A stretch of 64,000 bases of DNA from Clostridiales bacterium (GTDB lineage: Bacteria; Bacillota; Clostridia; Oscillospirales; Oscillospiraceae): NCBI GenBank assembly GCA_021201475.1, contig JAJQEV010000059.1, positions 72,906-136,905 of the forward strand, given 5' to 3'. Position numbers and translations under genes: made by a program. Within the stretch, counting starts at the first letter, position 1, and each line of letters starts with the position of its first letter. A model generated the notes under the pieces. That model was given only the letters and a program-made list of their open reading frames with translations. It did no database searches and had not been told where the DNA came from. Positions 53,747 to 62,388 of this stretch are shown here, piece after piece.

Positions 53747-54774
53747 TGCTTCGCCTCCCTCCCCAAATCCCGCACAAAAGCGGCCAAAAGCCTGGCGCAG
53801 TTCTTGAAATCCTTCCGGTGAATGACCTCAATGGGGGTGTGCATATACTTTTCCGGCAGGCTGAGGATGGCGGTCGGCACCCCTTCCCGGGAGATTTGCA
53901 GCTCCCAGCCGTTGGTGCCGGTGTTCCCAGCCATGACTTCCTCACTATATGGTATGTTAAGTTCTTTTGCCTTACAGATAAAACGCTCCGCCATCCACCA
54001 GGCCACGTTGGGGCCAATGCCGATGGCCGGGCCCGACCCCAGGGCAAAGCCCTTATCCGGCGCGTCCGGCGTTGTGGCGAAGGTGACATCCAGCGCCACC
54101 GCCCAGTCCGGGGCAATGTCGTAGGCCGTGACCACAGCACCCTGACCTCCTACCTCCTCGCAGCAGGAGCCGACAACGTACAGATCCACGTCCAGCGTCT
54201 CCCCCGCCAGCAGCTGTAGTGCTTTCAGAATGACCGCGAAGCAGCTGCGGTCATCCATGGATTTGGAGGCGATTTGCTTTTTGCCCAGGGCAAAGCAGGA
54301 TTCCCGGTATACCACCGGCGTGCCGACGGGCACCAGCTCTTTCAGCTTCTCAGTAGAATAGCCGGTGTCTATGGCCAGCTTCGTCATGGGCGATGCGCTG
54401 TCCGCCCCCTCGTACAGGTGGGCGGACTGGGCCGTAATCACCCCGAACAGGGGCTGCTCCGCCAGAAGCGTCACCTCACGGTCAGGCAGCAGTCGTGGGT
54501 CGATGCCCCCCAGCTGGGTGAACCGCAGGAAGCCGCCCTCCTCATAGCCGGTGACGAGCATTCCAACCTCGTCAATGTGGGCGTCCAGCAGCAGCCGTTT
54601 CGCGTGCTTCTTCCCACAGCGGCGGACGCCGATGACATTGCCCATGGGGTCGATGCGTACCGTATCCACCAGCGGCTCCAGCAGCGCCGCCGCGGTTTGG
54701 GACGCCCCCGACAGCTCATAGCCGGAGGGGCCGCAAGCCTGGGTCAGGGTGTCCAGTATCTCAAACGTATTCAA
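53737..54774 (-). CDS. M42-family metallo-aminopeptidase, copy C
   Basis: A 345-residue M42 peptidase with full ligand set: His in DAHIDEVG, Asp in SMDDRSCF, Glu pair in SCCEEVGGQG, Asp in ALDVTFA, and His in KYMHTP. First of the three tandem M42 genes, 14 nt downstream of murD. It is more divergent from copies A and B than they are in layout, suggesting different peptide specificity. Likely role: recycling of short peptides in the cytoplasm, possibly wall-derived peptides given the murD link; that link is inference. Confidence 0.92.
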   Translation of the reverse strand: MNTFEILDTLTQACGPSGYELSGASQTAAALLEPLVDTVRIDPMGNVIGVRRCGKKHAKRLLLDAHIDEVGMLVTGYEEGGFLRFTQLGGIDPRLLPDREVTLLAEQPLFGVITAQSAHLYEGADSASPMTKLAIDTGYSTEKLKELVPVGTPVVYRESCFALGKKQIASKSMDDRSCFAVILKALQLLAGETLDVDLYVVGSCCEEVGGQGAVVTAYDIAPDWAVALDVTFATTPDAPDKGFALGSGPAIGIGPNVAWWMAERFICKAKELNIPYSEEVMAGNTGTNGWELQISREGVPTAILSLPEKYMHTPIEVIHRKDFKNCARLLAAFVRDLGREAKQCC

Positions 54775-54788
54775 ACCTGCGAACCTCC

Positions 54789-56174
54789 TTACAGACTGCA
54801 GACAAGCTCCTTAAACGTATCGCCCCGCACCATAAAGTTCTTAAACTTGTCGAAGGAAGCGCTAGCCGGGGACAGAATGACTACATCCCCCGGCTCCGCC
54901 ACCGACGCCGCAAAGCGCACCGCCTCCCCGAAATCGTCAATCGTGGTGATGGGAAGGGCCTCTTCACTGTACCCCTCCGCATGGCGGGCAGCGGCCTCGA
55001 TGACGCCGGCGGTGGCGCCGGTCAGCACCAGGCGCTTTGTATGGGCCACCAGGTCAGGCCCCAGCACCTCATAGTCCAGATGCTTGTCATAGCCTCCGGC
55101 AATCAGAATCACCTTCTGCCGGAAGGAGCGCAGCCCGGCCATGGTGCGGCTGGGGCTGGAGGCGATGGAGTCGTTATAGTACCGGACGCCGTCCTTCTCC
55201 CGCACCAGCTCAATGCGATGCTCTACCCCGCCGAACTCCTTTGCGAAGGCGCGAATCACTTCATCCGGTACCAGGCCGTCCACGGCGGCAATGGCCGCCT
55301 CGTAGTTCTCAATGTTATGGACACCGGGCAGCAGAATGTCCTCCACCGGCAGCACTTCCCGTTTGACGCCGTCCTTCTTCACGCAAATCACGCCGTCCTC
55401 AATGGCAACGCCGCTTTCCAGCGGGTTTTGCCGGGAAAAGAGAGTCACCTGGCCGGGAGCCTCCTGGGCAAAGGCGTTAGTAATGGCGTTGTCCCGATTC
55501 AAGACCAGCTTATCCTCCGGGGACTGGTGAAGGAAGATGTTCTTCTTCGCGGCCACATACTCCTCCATGCCCTTATGCACGTCCAGATGGTTGGGGGCCA
55601 GATTGGTCACCACCGCGATTTCCGGGCTGGCATCCATGGTCATCAGCTGGAAGGAGCTGAGCTCCAGCACGGCGATGTCCTCCGGCTTCATCTCGCCGGT
55701 TTCCGGCAGGAGGGGCTTGCCGATGTTGCCCCCCAAGTGGACGGTATAGCCCGCCCGCTCCAGCAGGCGGGCGATGATGGTGGTGGTGGTGGTTTTGCCA
55801 TCGGAACCGGTCACTGCAATGCGCTTGCAGGGGCAGACGTGGAAGAACACCTCCATCTCCGAGGTGATAACGCTCCCCCGCTCCCTGGCCTGCTGGAACG
55901 CGGGAATATCCGGCCGAATGCCGGGGGAGCGGAAAATCACATCCTGATTCAGCCCGTCCAGGTAGCCTTCCCCCAGCTTCAGCACGGCCCCCTGGGCCTC
56001 CAACTCCCGCAGCAGCCCGTCGTTGCCAAACTGCGCCCGGCTGGCCTTATCGCAGGCCGTCACGGCGATACCCCGCCGCAGCAGCAGCCGAATCAGCGGC
56101 GTATTGCTGACGCCAATGCCGATGATGGCGACTGTTTTCCCCTGTAACGAATCAAGATAGTCTGTGAAGGTCAT
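54789..56174 (-). CDS. murD: UDP-N-acetylmuramoyl-L-alanine--D-glutamate ligase
   Basis: A 461-residue Mur ligase that adds D-glutamate in peptidoglycan precursor synthesis. N-terminal Rossmann fold (VAIIGIGVSNTPL), ATP loop VTGSDGKTTTTTI, and conserved NLAPNHLDVHKGMEEY and FGGVEHRIELV plus YNDSIASSPSRT. The start at 56174 follows GGAG by 7 nt; the open frame extends further up but crosses the promoter leader. It heads the operon murD, M42 C, M42 B, M42 A, YnbB-like, yunB, ligA. Confidence 0.95.
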   Translation of the reverse strand: MTFTDYLDSLQGKTVAIIGIGVSNTPLIRLLLRRGIAVTACDKASRAQFGNDGLLRELEAQGAVLKLGEGYLDGLNQDVIFRSPGIRPDIPAFQQARERGSVITSEMEVFFHVCPCKRIAVTGSDGKTTTTTIIARLLERAGYTVHLGGNIGKPLLPETGEMKPEDIAVLELSSFQLMTMDASPEIAVVTNLAPNHLDVHKGMEEYVAAKKNIFLHQSPEDKLVLNRDNAITNAFAQEAPGQVTLFSRQNPLESGVAIEDGVICVKKDGVKREVLPVEDILLPGVHNIENYEAAIAAVDGLVPDEVIRAFAKEFGGVEHRIELVREKDGVRYYNDSIASSPSRTMAGLRSFRQKVILIAGGYDKHLDYEVLGPDLVAHTKRLVLTGATAGVIEAAARHAEGYSEEALPITTIDDFGEAVRFAASVAEPGDVVILSPASASFDKFKNFMVRGDTFKELVCSL

Positions 56175-56275
56175 AAAGCATCTCCATTCTGCCGCTGCAA
56201 CACCGCTGTAGCCTTCCGGGATACGCTCCGCCAACGGCAGTCGGCCCGCCCCGTTGGAAGGCTGCAATCATGGAT

Positions 56276-56304
56276 ATTATACCCGTTCTTTCCTGGAAAT
56301 TCAA
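56276..56304 (-). promoter_or_regulatory. murD operon promoter
   Basis: Minus-strand TTGAAT (complement of 56299-56304), 17 nt, TATAAT (complement of 56276-56281), about 100 nt before the murD ATG. It is back to back with the rnpB promoter, 9 nt away. Confidence 0.75.
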
Positions 56305-56312
56305 CGCCCCAG

Positions 56313-56341
56313 TTGACAATCCGAAGAAAATTCGCTAAAAT
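56313..56341 (+). promoter_or_regulatory. rnpB promoter
   Basis: Consensus TTGACA at 56313-56318, a 17-nt spacer and TAAAAT at 56336-56341. The RNA start is about 8 nt downstream. A near-ideal sigma-A promoter, as expected for a strongly expressed RNA. Confidence 0.85.
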
Positions 56342-56348
56342 ATACCCT

Positions 56349-56703
56349 GCAAGCAGGCTGGACAGCCGCGCAGGCGGGGCGAAAGGCCCGCCCGTGAGGA
56401 AAGTCCGGGCTCCACAGGGCAAGAATAACGGGTAACGCCCGCCGAAGGCGACTTCAGGACAAGTGCAACAGAGAGATACCGCCAGCCACCGGACTCAGGC
56501 GCGCTGGTAAGGGTGGAAAGGTGCGGTAAGAGCGCACCAGCCGACTGGGAACAGCTCGGCTCTGTAAACTCTATTCGGAGCAACACCGTGGGTGGAACAT
56601 TTGGTCGGCCCGGCCGTTCCCAGGAGGTGGCTTGAGCCTGTTGGCAACAGCAGGTCGAGATAGATGGCTGTCAAAACAGAACCCGGCTTACAGGCCTACT
56701 TGC
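56349..56703 (+). ncRNA. rnpB: RNase P RNA, bacterial class A
   Basis: The catalytic RNA that trims tRNA 5' leaders. Universal elements are present: GAGGAAAGTCCGGGCTCCAC near the 5' end (P4 and CR I), ACAGAGAGATACC, GGTAAGGGTGGAAAGGTGCG in the specificity domain, and the 3' ACAGAACCCGGCTTACAGGC that closes P4. The ends pair as P1 (GCAAGCAGGC with GCCTACTTGC, one mismatch). The L15-type GGCTTAC loop and layout support class A. Ends are judged from P1 and may be off by a few nt. Confidence 0.96.
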
Positions 56704-56708
56704 AAAAA

Positions 56709-56740
56709 AGCGAGCTGCATCCTCTTGCAGCTCGCTTTTT
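56709..56740 (+). terminator. rnpB terminator
   Basis: Ten-bp stem AGCGAGCTGCA/TGCAGCTCGCT with a 6-nt loop and T5 tail, directly after rnpB. A-rich on its left side, so it may also stop the convergent YebC gene transcript. Confidence 0.9.
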
Positions 56741-56773
56741 CTGATGGAACCGGTTCTGCGCAGACCCAGAGGA

Positions 56774-57514
56774 TTATTCGTCCTCCTGATCCCAGTTGTG
56801 CCAGACGTTCTGGACGTCGTCGTCCTCCTCCAGCAGCTCGATCATGCGGGTCATGTTCTTGATGTCGCCCTCTTTTTCCAGCTTGACGGTGTTCTGGGGC
56901 ACCATGGCGATGTCGGCGGATTCAAAGGTGTAGCCCTTGCTCTCCAGCGCGTCCACCACTGCGGACAGTGCATCGGGGTCCGTGTAGACGATAAAGACGT
57001 CGCCCTCGTTTTTCAGGTCGTCGCCGCCGGCGTCCAGCACGTCCATCATGACCTCGTCCTCATCCAAATCCTCGTCCTCATTATTGATGACGATCATGCC
57101 CTTCTGGTCAAAGGACCAGGACACGCAGCCCGTAGCCCCCAGGTTGCCGTTATACTTATCAAAGATATGGCGGACAGAGGGGGTGGTGCGGTTGCGGTTA
57201 TCGGTGACGGCCTCCACGATGACGGCCACGCCGGAGGGTCCGTAGCCCTCAAAGGTCAGGTTCTCAAAGTTATCCCCGGAACCGGCGGACAGAGCCTTGT
57301 CAATGGTGCGCTTGATGTTGTCCTTCGGCATATTGATGGCCTTGGCCTTGGCCACCACGGTGGCCAGCTGGGAGTTATAGGAGGGGTCGCCGCCGCCGCC
57401 CTGCTTCACGGCAATGACGATTTCCCGTGCGATTTTTGTAAAGGCCGCGCTGCGCTTCGCGTCGGCAGCGCCCTTCGTTTTCTGAATGTTATGCCACTTG
57501 GAATGTCCAGACAT
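56774..57514 (-). CDS. YebC/PmpR-family protein
   Basis: 246 residues, full family length. Starts with the signature MSGHSKWHNIQKTKGAADAK and has FEGYGPSGVAVIVEAVTDNRN and the acidic SWSFDQKGMIVINNE region typical of YebC. Members act as transcription regulators, and recent work on the family links them to relief of ribosome stalling at proline stretches. Which role holds here is not shown by sequence. Single gene, convergent with rnpB. Confidence 0.94.
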   Translation of the reverse strand: MSGHSKWHNIQKTKGAADAKRSAAFTKIAREIVIAVKQGGGGDPSYNSQLATVVAKAKAINMPKDNIKRTIDKALSAGSGDNFENLTFEGYGPSGVAVIVEAVTDNRNRTTPSVRHIFDKYNGNLGATGCVSWSFDQKGMIVINNEDEDLDEDEVMMDVLDAGGDDLKNEGDVFIVYTDPDALSAVVDALESKGYTFESADIAMVPQNTVKLEKEGDIKNMTRMIELLEEDDDVQNVWHNWDQEDE

Positions 57515-57613
57515 AGTTTATCATCCCTTCAAAAGATTCATCCGCCTCCAGGCACAGCCTGAACGCATTATAATAGATTTATTATAGCATAACGACCTCG
57601 CCTGCGCAAGTGC

Positions 57614-58414
57614 TTATGCGTAGGAAATCACTTCCCGTTTGACGGCGGATTTTGTGATTTTCACAGCGGGAAACGCCTCCGTCAGCCAACGGGCCAGCAC
57701 CTCCGTCACCGGATTCTCCGTCGGGAAATGGCCCGCATCGACCAGGTTCAGCCCCAGGGCAGCGGCGGAGAGGAAGTCGTTATACTTCAGGTCGCTGGTG
57801 ACGAAGGTGTCACACCCAGCCCGCACCGCGTCCTCCATCATGCTGCCACAGGCGCCGCCGCCTACCGCCACACGCCGCACCGCCCGGCTGCCCGCCACAT
57901 AACGGACGCCGTTGGGGTGCAGTGCATCCCTGACCAGCGCCAGGAAGCCGTCAAAGGACAAGGGCTCCGGCAGCTCACCAATGCGGCCAATGCCGTAGGG
58001 CCTGTCATAGCAGTCCACACCCACGGGAGCCAACTGCTCCACCCGCACCAGCCCCAGCGCCTTGGCCAAAGCGTCGTTGACGCCCCCCTCTACGCTATCC
58101 AGGTTGGTGTGGCAGCAGATGGCCGCCATGCGATGCTCCACCAGGGAGAGGAGGATTTTCCCATCCCCGTCCAGCTGCCGGTCAGTCAGCGTTTTTGCTG
58201 GGTGGAAGATGACCGGGTGGTGGGAAACCATCAGCTCCGCACCGCAGGCCGCAGCCTCCCGCACCGTGTCCTCCGTAATATCCAGGGCAACCAAAACAGA
58301 GGTCACCTCCTGGTGTTCGTGGCCCACAAGGAAGCCTGAGTTGTCCCAGCTCTCCTGTAGGGAAAACGGGGCCATTTTATCCAGAAAAAGGAAAACGTCC
58401 TGTACCGTCGTCAT
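57614..58414 (-). CDS. Nif3-like dinuclear metal centre protein (YqfO/NIF3 family)
   Basis: A 266-residue hexameric NIF3-family protein with the metal motif MVSHHPVIFHP, an early DNSGFLVGHE, and the later GDxKY-type region (TSDLKYNDF with VDAGHFPTE). Function of the family is unresolved; GTP cyclohydrolase-like and metal roles have been suggested. I chose the ATG at 58414, with GGAGG 9 nt upstream and 4-nt overlap with the trmK stop; a longer frame upstream is the shadow of trmK. Confidence 0.9.
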   Translation of the reverse strand: MTTVQDVFLFLDKMAPFSLQESWDNSGFLVGHEHQEVTSVLVALDITEDTVREAAACGAELMVSHHPVIFHPAKTLTDRQLDGDGKILLSLVEHRMAAICCHTNLDSVEGGVNDALAKALGLVRVEQLAPVGVDCYDRPYGIGRIGELPEPLSFDGFLALVRDALHPNGVRYVAGSRAVRRVAVGGGACGSMMEDAVRAGCDTFVTSDLKYNDFLSAAALGLNLVDAGHFPTENPVTEVLARWLTEAFPAVKITKSAVKREVISYA

Positions 58415-59127
58415 GTAGTAGCGCCCTCCTTCCGCGCCTGAATCCATTCCTCCAACGCAGTCACGCACTCTGCCAACTCCGCCCGGCGGGCCACATCTGC
58501 CGCCTTCTCTGAGCGCAGCACCGCGTCCAGCTGACGGCTGCATTGCGCCCGCAGAAAGATAAGATACTCCAGCCGCAGCGGCTCCTGCCGCCAGGCCCGT
58601 TCCGGCCCCGCCAGCGCCTCCGGCGCAGAGAGGACGGTGCTTCGCCCACCCCGCACCAGCAGCACCGGATACCAGCGATGGGCCTCCTTCGCCAGACATT
58701 CCAGCTGAATTTTATAGCCGTGGGCCGTCAGCCAGCGCCGCAGCCTGGGGTGGCCGCTCTGGGGCTGCAAAATCAGGGTAACGCCCTCCTTCGTCCAGGG
58801 GGCGGCCTCCAGGATGCCGGCCATCATGTCGCCGCCCATGCCGCAAATAGTCACGGTGTCCGCCTCATGGGGGGACACTCCCTCCAGTCCAGAGCAGAGC
58901 CGCAAAGAGACCCGCTCCTGCAAGCGGTACGCCTCCACCGTCCCCCTGGCCCGCTCCAGCGGGCCGGGACGAATGTCTGAGGCAATGGCGGCGGCGATAC
59001 GCCCGTTCAGCAGCAGCCACACCGGAAGGTGCGCATGATCCGTGCCCACGTCCGCCAGGTTGGCCCCCTTCGGCACAAGGTCCGCCACCACCTGCAGCCG
59101 GGGCGTTAATTGTAGCTGTTCCATCAT
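58411..59127 (-). CDS. trmK: tRNA (adenine22-N1)-methyltransferase
   Basis: A 238-residue Rossmann methyltransferase: LQVVADLVPKGANLADVGTD holds the SAM motif, DHAHLPVWLLLNG follows, and VTICGMGGDMMAGIL and LILQPQSGHPRLRRWLTAHG complete the TrmK signature. It methylates A22 in the tRNA D-loop region in Gram-positive bacteria. The trmK-nif3 pair is a conserved Firmicutes operon and is coupled here by a 4-nt overlap. Confidence 0.93.
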   Translation of the reverse strand: MMEQLQLTPRLQVVADLVPKGANLADVGTDHAHLPVWLLLNGRIAAAIASDIRPGPLERARGTVEAYRLQERVSLRLCSGLEGVSPHEADTVTICGMGGDMMAGILEAAPWTKEGVTLILQPQSGHPRLRRWLTAHGYKIQLECLAKEAHRWYPVLLVRGGRSTVLSAPEALAGPERAWRQEPLRLEYLIFLRAQCSRQLDAVLRSEKAADVARRAELAECVTALEEWIQARKEGATT

Positions 59128-59170
59128 CTCTGCAAAAGAATTCCCGGAAGCACAGCCTCCGGGAAAACGC

Positions 59171-59374
59171 TTATTGGGCGCTGAGGGCCTGATGGATGCG
59201 CTCCATCATTTCGTCCGGATCGATGCCATGCACAACGCAGGCTTCCTCAATGGTCTCGCCCTGTGCGGCACCGCAGAACAGGCAGTGCATCCCCGCCTCC
59301 ATGAAGACCGGAATCAGGTCGGGGGAATACTGCAATACTTCACCGATAATGGTTTCTTTTGTAATCTCAGGCAT
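59171..59374 (-). CDS. DUF1858 domain-containing protein
   Basis: A 67-residue protein made of one DUF1858/ScdA-N-like helical domain (ITKETIIGEVLQYSPDLIPV, MHCLFCGAAQGETIEEAC) with the typical CxxC-type cysteines HCLFCG. Such domains occur alone or before hybrid-cluster and iron-sulphur repair proteins and may bind metal or nitrogen oxides; the role is unknown. The start at 59374 follows AGGAGG by 9 nt. Confidence 0.88.
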   Translation of the reverse strand: MPEITKETIIGEVLQYSPDLIPVFMEAGMHCLFCGAAQGETIEEACVVHGIDPDEMMERIHQALSAQ

Positions 59375-59434
59375 TTTGACATACCTCCTTTTATGATACT
59401 CTATTATACCCACTTCTTCTGTGTTTTGCAACAG

Positions 59435-60877
59435 TTATTTCCGCCAGGTGGACGGGAAAAGGAGAATCAGCATGGGGAACACCTCCAGCCGCCCGGCCAG
59501 CATATCAAAAATCAGCACCAGCTTGGACAGCGGATTGAAAAAGCTGAAATTGGCGGTCGGCCCCACCGCGCTGAATCCGGGGCCGATGTTATTGATGGTG
59601 GCGGCCACCGACGTGAAGCAGGTGGTCAAATCCCCGCAGTCCACCGAAATGACAATCATGGAAACGACGTAAATCATCAGGTAACAACCCAGGAACATCA
59701 TGGTCGCCCGCAGGACCTTATTGTCCAGCGCCTTGCCGTTGATGCGCACGTTGCGCACCTGACGGGGGAAGATGACGCTCTCCGCCTCACGAATCCCTGC
59801 CTTGGCATAAATCATGATACGGCAAACCTTCAACCCGCCGCCTGTGGACCCTGCGCAGGCCCCGCAGAACATCAGCACCAGCAGAATCACCTTGCAGAAC
59901 ACCGGCCACAGGTCAAAGTCACAGGTGGCATAGCCGGTGGTGGTCATAATGCTGGCCGTCTGGAAGGCAGACTGCTGGAGGTTATAGAGCCAGTTCCCGC
60001 CCTGCTGCACCGTCAGCCCCACGGTGATGGCGACGGTCGCGCCGAAGAAGATGACCAGATACCAGCGCACCTCCTCCATTCTGGCGGCATCGCCAAAGCG
60101 CCGCAGAATCAAAAAGAAAAAGAACTGAAAATTGATACCGGACAGCACCATGAACACGGTGATAACCACCTGAATATAGGTGCTGTAGCTGGCGATAGAG
60201 GAGCTGAGCAGCCCGAATCCGCCGGTGCCCACCGTGCCAAAGGTATAGCAGGACGCCTCAAAGAAGGTCATACCGCCAATCAGCAGGAACAGAATCTCCA
60301 GCACTGTCAGCCCCAGATAAATCAGGTAGAGGTTGCGGGCCGTCGCCCTCAGATGGGGCACCAGCTTGGACACCGTCGGTCCAGTACTCTCCGCCTGCAT
60401 CAGGGCAAAGCTGGAGCCACCGTTCGTCATGGGCATCAGCGTCATCACAAACACCAGCACACCCATGCCGCCGATCCAATGGGACAGGCTGCGCCAAAAC
60501 AGCATACAGCGGCTGAGGCTTTCCACATTCTCCAAAATGCTGGCGCCTGTTGTGGTAAAGCCGGAGACGATTTCAAACAGGGCGTCCACATAGCTGGGAA
60601 TCTCGCCGCTGAGGGTAAAGGGCAGCGCCCCCAGCAGGGACATGAACACCCAGGACAGGGCCACCGTCACATTGCCCTCACGGGCATAGAAGCGGTCGCT
60701 CTTTTTTTTGATTCTGGTCAGGGCGAAGCCCAGCACACCGCAAATCACCGCGCACAGCACAAAGTACCAGCCCTGGGCCTCCCCGTAGAACAGCGCCACC
60801 AGGGCCGGCAGCAGCATGAGGACGCCTTCCACACCGAATATCCAGCCCAAAATGTTCAGAATACTGATATAATTCAT
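59435..60877 (-). CDS. trkH: TrkH-family potassium uptake channel subunit
   Basis: A 480-residue membrane protein with about 10-12 helices and four MPM repeats. Filter loops such as FTTTGASIL, GTVGTGGFGLL, TTGYATCDF and NNIGPGFSAVG are visible, the last three with the conserved Gly. It forms the K+ pathway. It is 16 nt downstream of the gene for its cytosolic gate TrkA, so the two form one operon. Confidence 0.94.
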   Translation of the reverse strand: MNYISILNILGWIFGVEGVLMLLPALVALFYGEAQGWYFVLCAVICGVLGFALTRIKKKSDRFYAREGNVTVALSWVFMSLLGALPFTLSGEIPSYVDALFEIVSGFTTTGASILENVESLSRCMLFWRSLSHWIGGMGVLVFVMTLMPMTNGGSSFALMQAESTGPTVSKLVPHLRATARNLYLIYLGLTVLEILFLLIGGMTFFEASCYTFGTVGTGGFGLLSSSIASYSTYIQVVITVFMVLSGINFQFFFFLILRRFGDAARMEEVRWYLVIFFGATVAITVGLTVQQGGNWLYNLQQSAFQTASIMTTTGYATCDFDLWPVFCKVILLVLMFCGACAGSTGGGLKVCRIMIYAKAGIREAESVIFPRQVRNVRINGKALDNKVLRATMMFLGCYLMIYVVSMIVISVDCGDLTTCFTSVAATINNIGPGFSAVGPTANFSFFNPLSKLVLIFDMLAGRLEVFPMLILLFPSTWRK

Positions 60878-60893
60878 GGATAAGCGCCTCTCC

Positions 60894-62252
60894 TCAAGCC
60901 AAAACGTCCCGAATCTTCCGCGTCCCCGTATGCTCCGTCAGGACGATGACCAAATCTCCGGTCCGAATCGCGTCCGCGCCGGAGGGGATGATAACGGATT
61001 TCCCCCGGATAATCGCCCCGAACAGGACGCCTTTCCGCAGACGCAGCGACTTGAACTGCACCCCCACCAGCGGGGAATCTGAGAACACCGTAAACAGCAG
61101 CGCCTCGACTTTCTCGTCAGCCAAAAAGTGCATGGCCTCCATGCGGCTGTCGCTGTTATCACTGCTGATGGCCCTGGCATAGCGCAGGATGTGTTCCGCC
61201 GTCAGCGCCTTCGGGGAGACGATGGCCCCGATGGGGATTTCCGACAGAACGCCGCCCATCGTCATCTTATTGATGCGGGTGATGAGCTTGGCGTGGGTCA
61301 CCTTGTTGGCATAGAGGGACAGGACAATATTATCCGAGTCATTGCCGGACAGGGCGGCAACGGCATCCACATCGGCAATGCCTGCCCCCTGGAGAATTAG
61401 TTCATTGTTGAAGCTGCCATGTACCACCGTCGCCTCAGGCAGCTTCTCCGACAGGTCGTTGCAGCGGTTTAAATCCGGCTCAACGATTTTGACGTTGAAC
61501 CGTTCCTTCAGCAGCCGCTTCGCCAGGTAGTAGCCCATGGTGCCGCAGCCGCCAATCAGGACACTTTTGACCGGCTTAAACTCGAAGCCCATGTTGCGCA
61601 GGACAAGGTTCAAATTGGCCTTGTCCACAAGAATCGACAGCTGATCGCCCCCATGGACGGTGGTATAACCATTGGGGACGTGGGCCTCCCCATTGCGCTC
61701 CACCACGCCAATCAGGAACTGCGCCCGGCAGCCTCGGTTGATTTCGTTCAGGCTCTTTCGCGCCCAGGAGGAGTTTGAAGGCAGGCGCACCGTCACCACC
61801 AACACCTTGCCCTGGGCAAAGGAGTCCACATCGGAGGCCCCTGGCGCCCACAACAGCTGATAGCAGCTTTCCGCTGCGGAGGACTCCGGGTTAATGACCA
61901 GGTCAAGCCCAAGGCTCTCCTGCAAAGAGTCGATTTCACTGTAATAATCCGGGTTGCGCACCCGGGCAATCGTCCGGCAGTGCCCCGCCCGGCGGGCAAT
62001 CAAGCAGCAGAGCATATTGATTTCATCCTGGCCCGTGGCAGCAACCAGAACGTCGCAGTCCTCAATACCGCCCTCCTGCAGCACGCTGTAGGAGGCCCCG
62101 TTGCCACTGATGGCGACCACGTCCAGACGATTGGCAAGGGTCGCCACCTTCTCCTCATCGCTGTCAATGACGGTAATGTTATGCCCTTCCCTGTTCAGGG
62201 TTTCCGCAATCGTGTAGCCCACATTGCCGCAACCTACCACTAATACCTTCAT
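60894..62252 (-). CDS. trkA: Trk potassium transporter regulatory subunit TrkA
   Basis: A 452-residue protein of two RCK units. Each has an NAD/nucleotide-binding Rossmann fold (VVGCGNVGYTIAETLNREGH at the start and LIGGCGTMGYYLAKRLLKER near 234) followed by a TrkA_C domain. It binds NADH or ATP and gates TrkH in the cytoplasm. The start is preceded by AGGAGAG. Full-length double form as in classical TrkA. Confidence 0.95.
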   Translation of the reverse strand: MKVLVVGCGNVGYTIAETLNREGHNITVIDSDEEKVATLANRLDVVAISGNGASYSVLQEGGIEDCDVLVAATGQDEINMLCCLIARRAGHCRTIARVRNPDYYSEIDSLQESLGLDLVINPESSAAESCYQLLWAPGASDVDSFAQGKVLVVTVRLPSNSSWARKSLNEINRGCRAQFLIGVVERNGEAHVPNGYTTVHGGDQLSILVDKANLNLVLRNMGFEFKPVKSVLIGGCGTMGYYLAKRLLKERFNVKIVEPDLNRCNDLSEKLPEATVVHGSFNNELILQGAGIADVDAVAALSGNDSDNIVLSLYANKVTHAKLITRINKMTMGGVLSEIPIGAIVSPKALTAEHILRYARAISSDNSDSRMEAMHFLADEKVEALLFTVFSDSPLVGVQFKSLRLRKGVLFGAIIRGKSVIIPSGADAIRTGDLVIVLTEHTGTRKIRDVLA

Positions 62253-62388
62253 GCATCTCTCTCCTATGTCGAAAGGGCGTGCCGCCGTTTTCGCATTGCA
62301 GCCCGAAAATCGGTCAGCTGATTTGTACCATCATAGCATTTTCAAAGCAGATTGTAAAGGCTAATTCATGGCAGAATCAGATTCCTTC

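Noticed and set aside
59042-60883. 613-codon plus-strand open frame
   Set aside because: It is antisense to trkH and the DUF1858 gene, and its composition (His/Gln/Gly) indicates a shadow frame.
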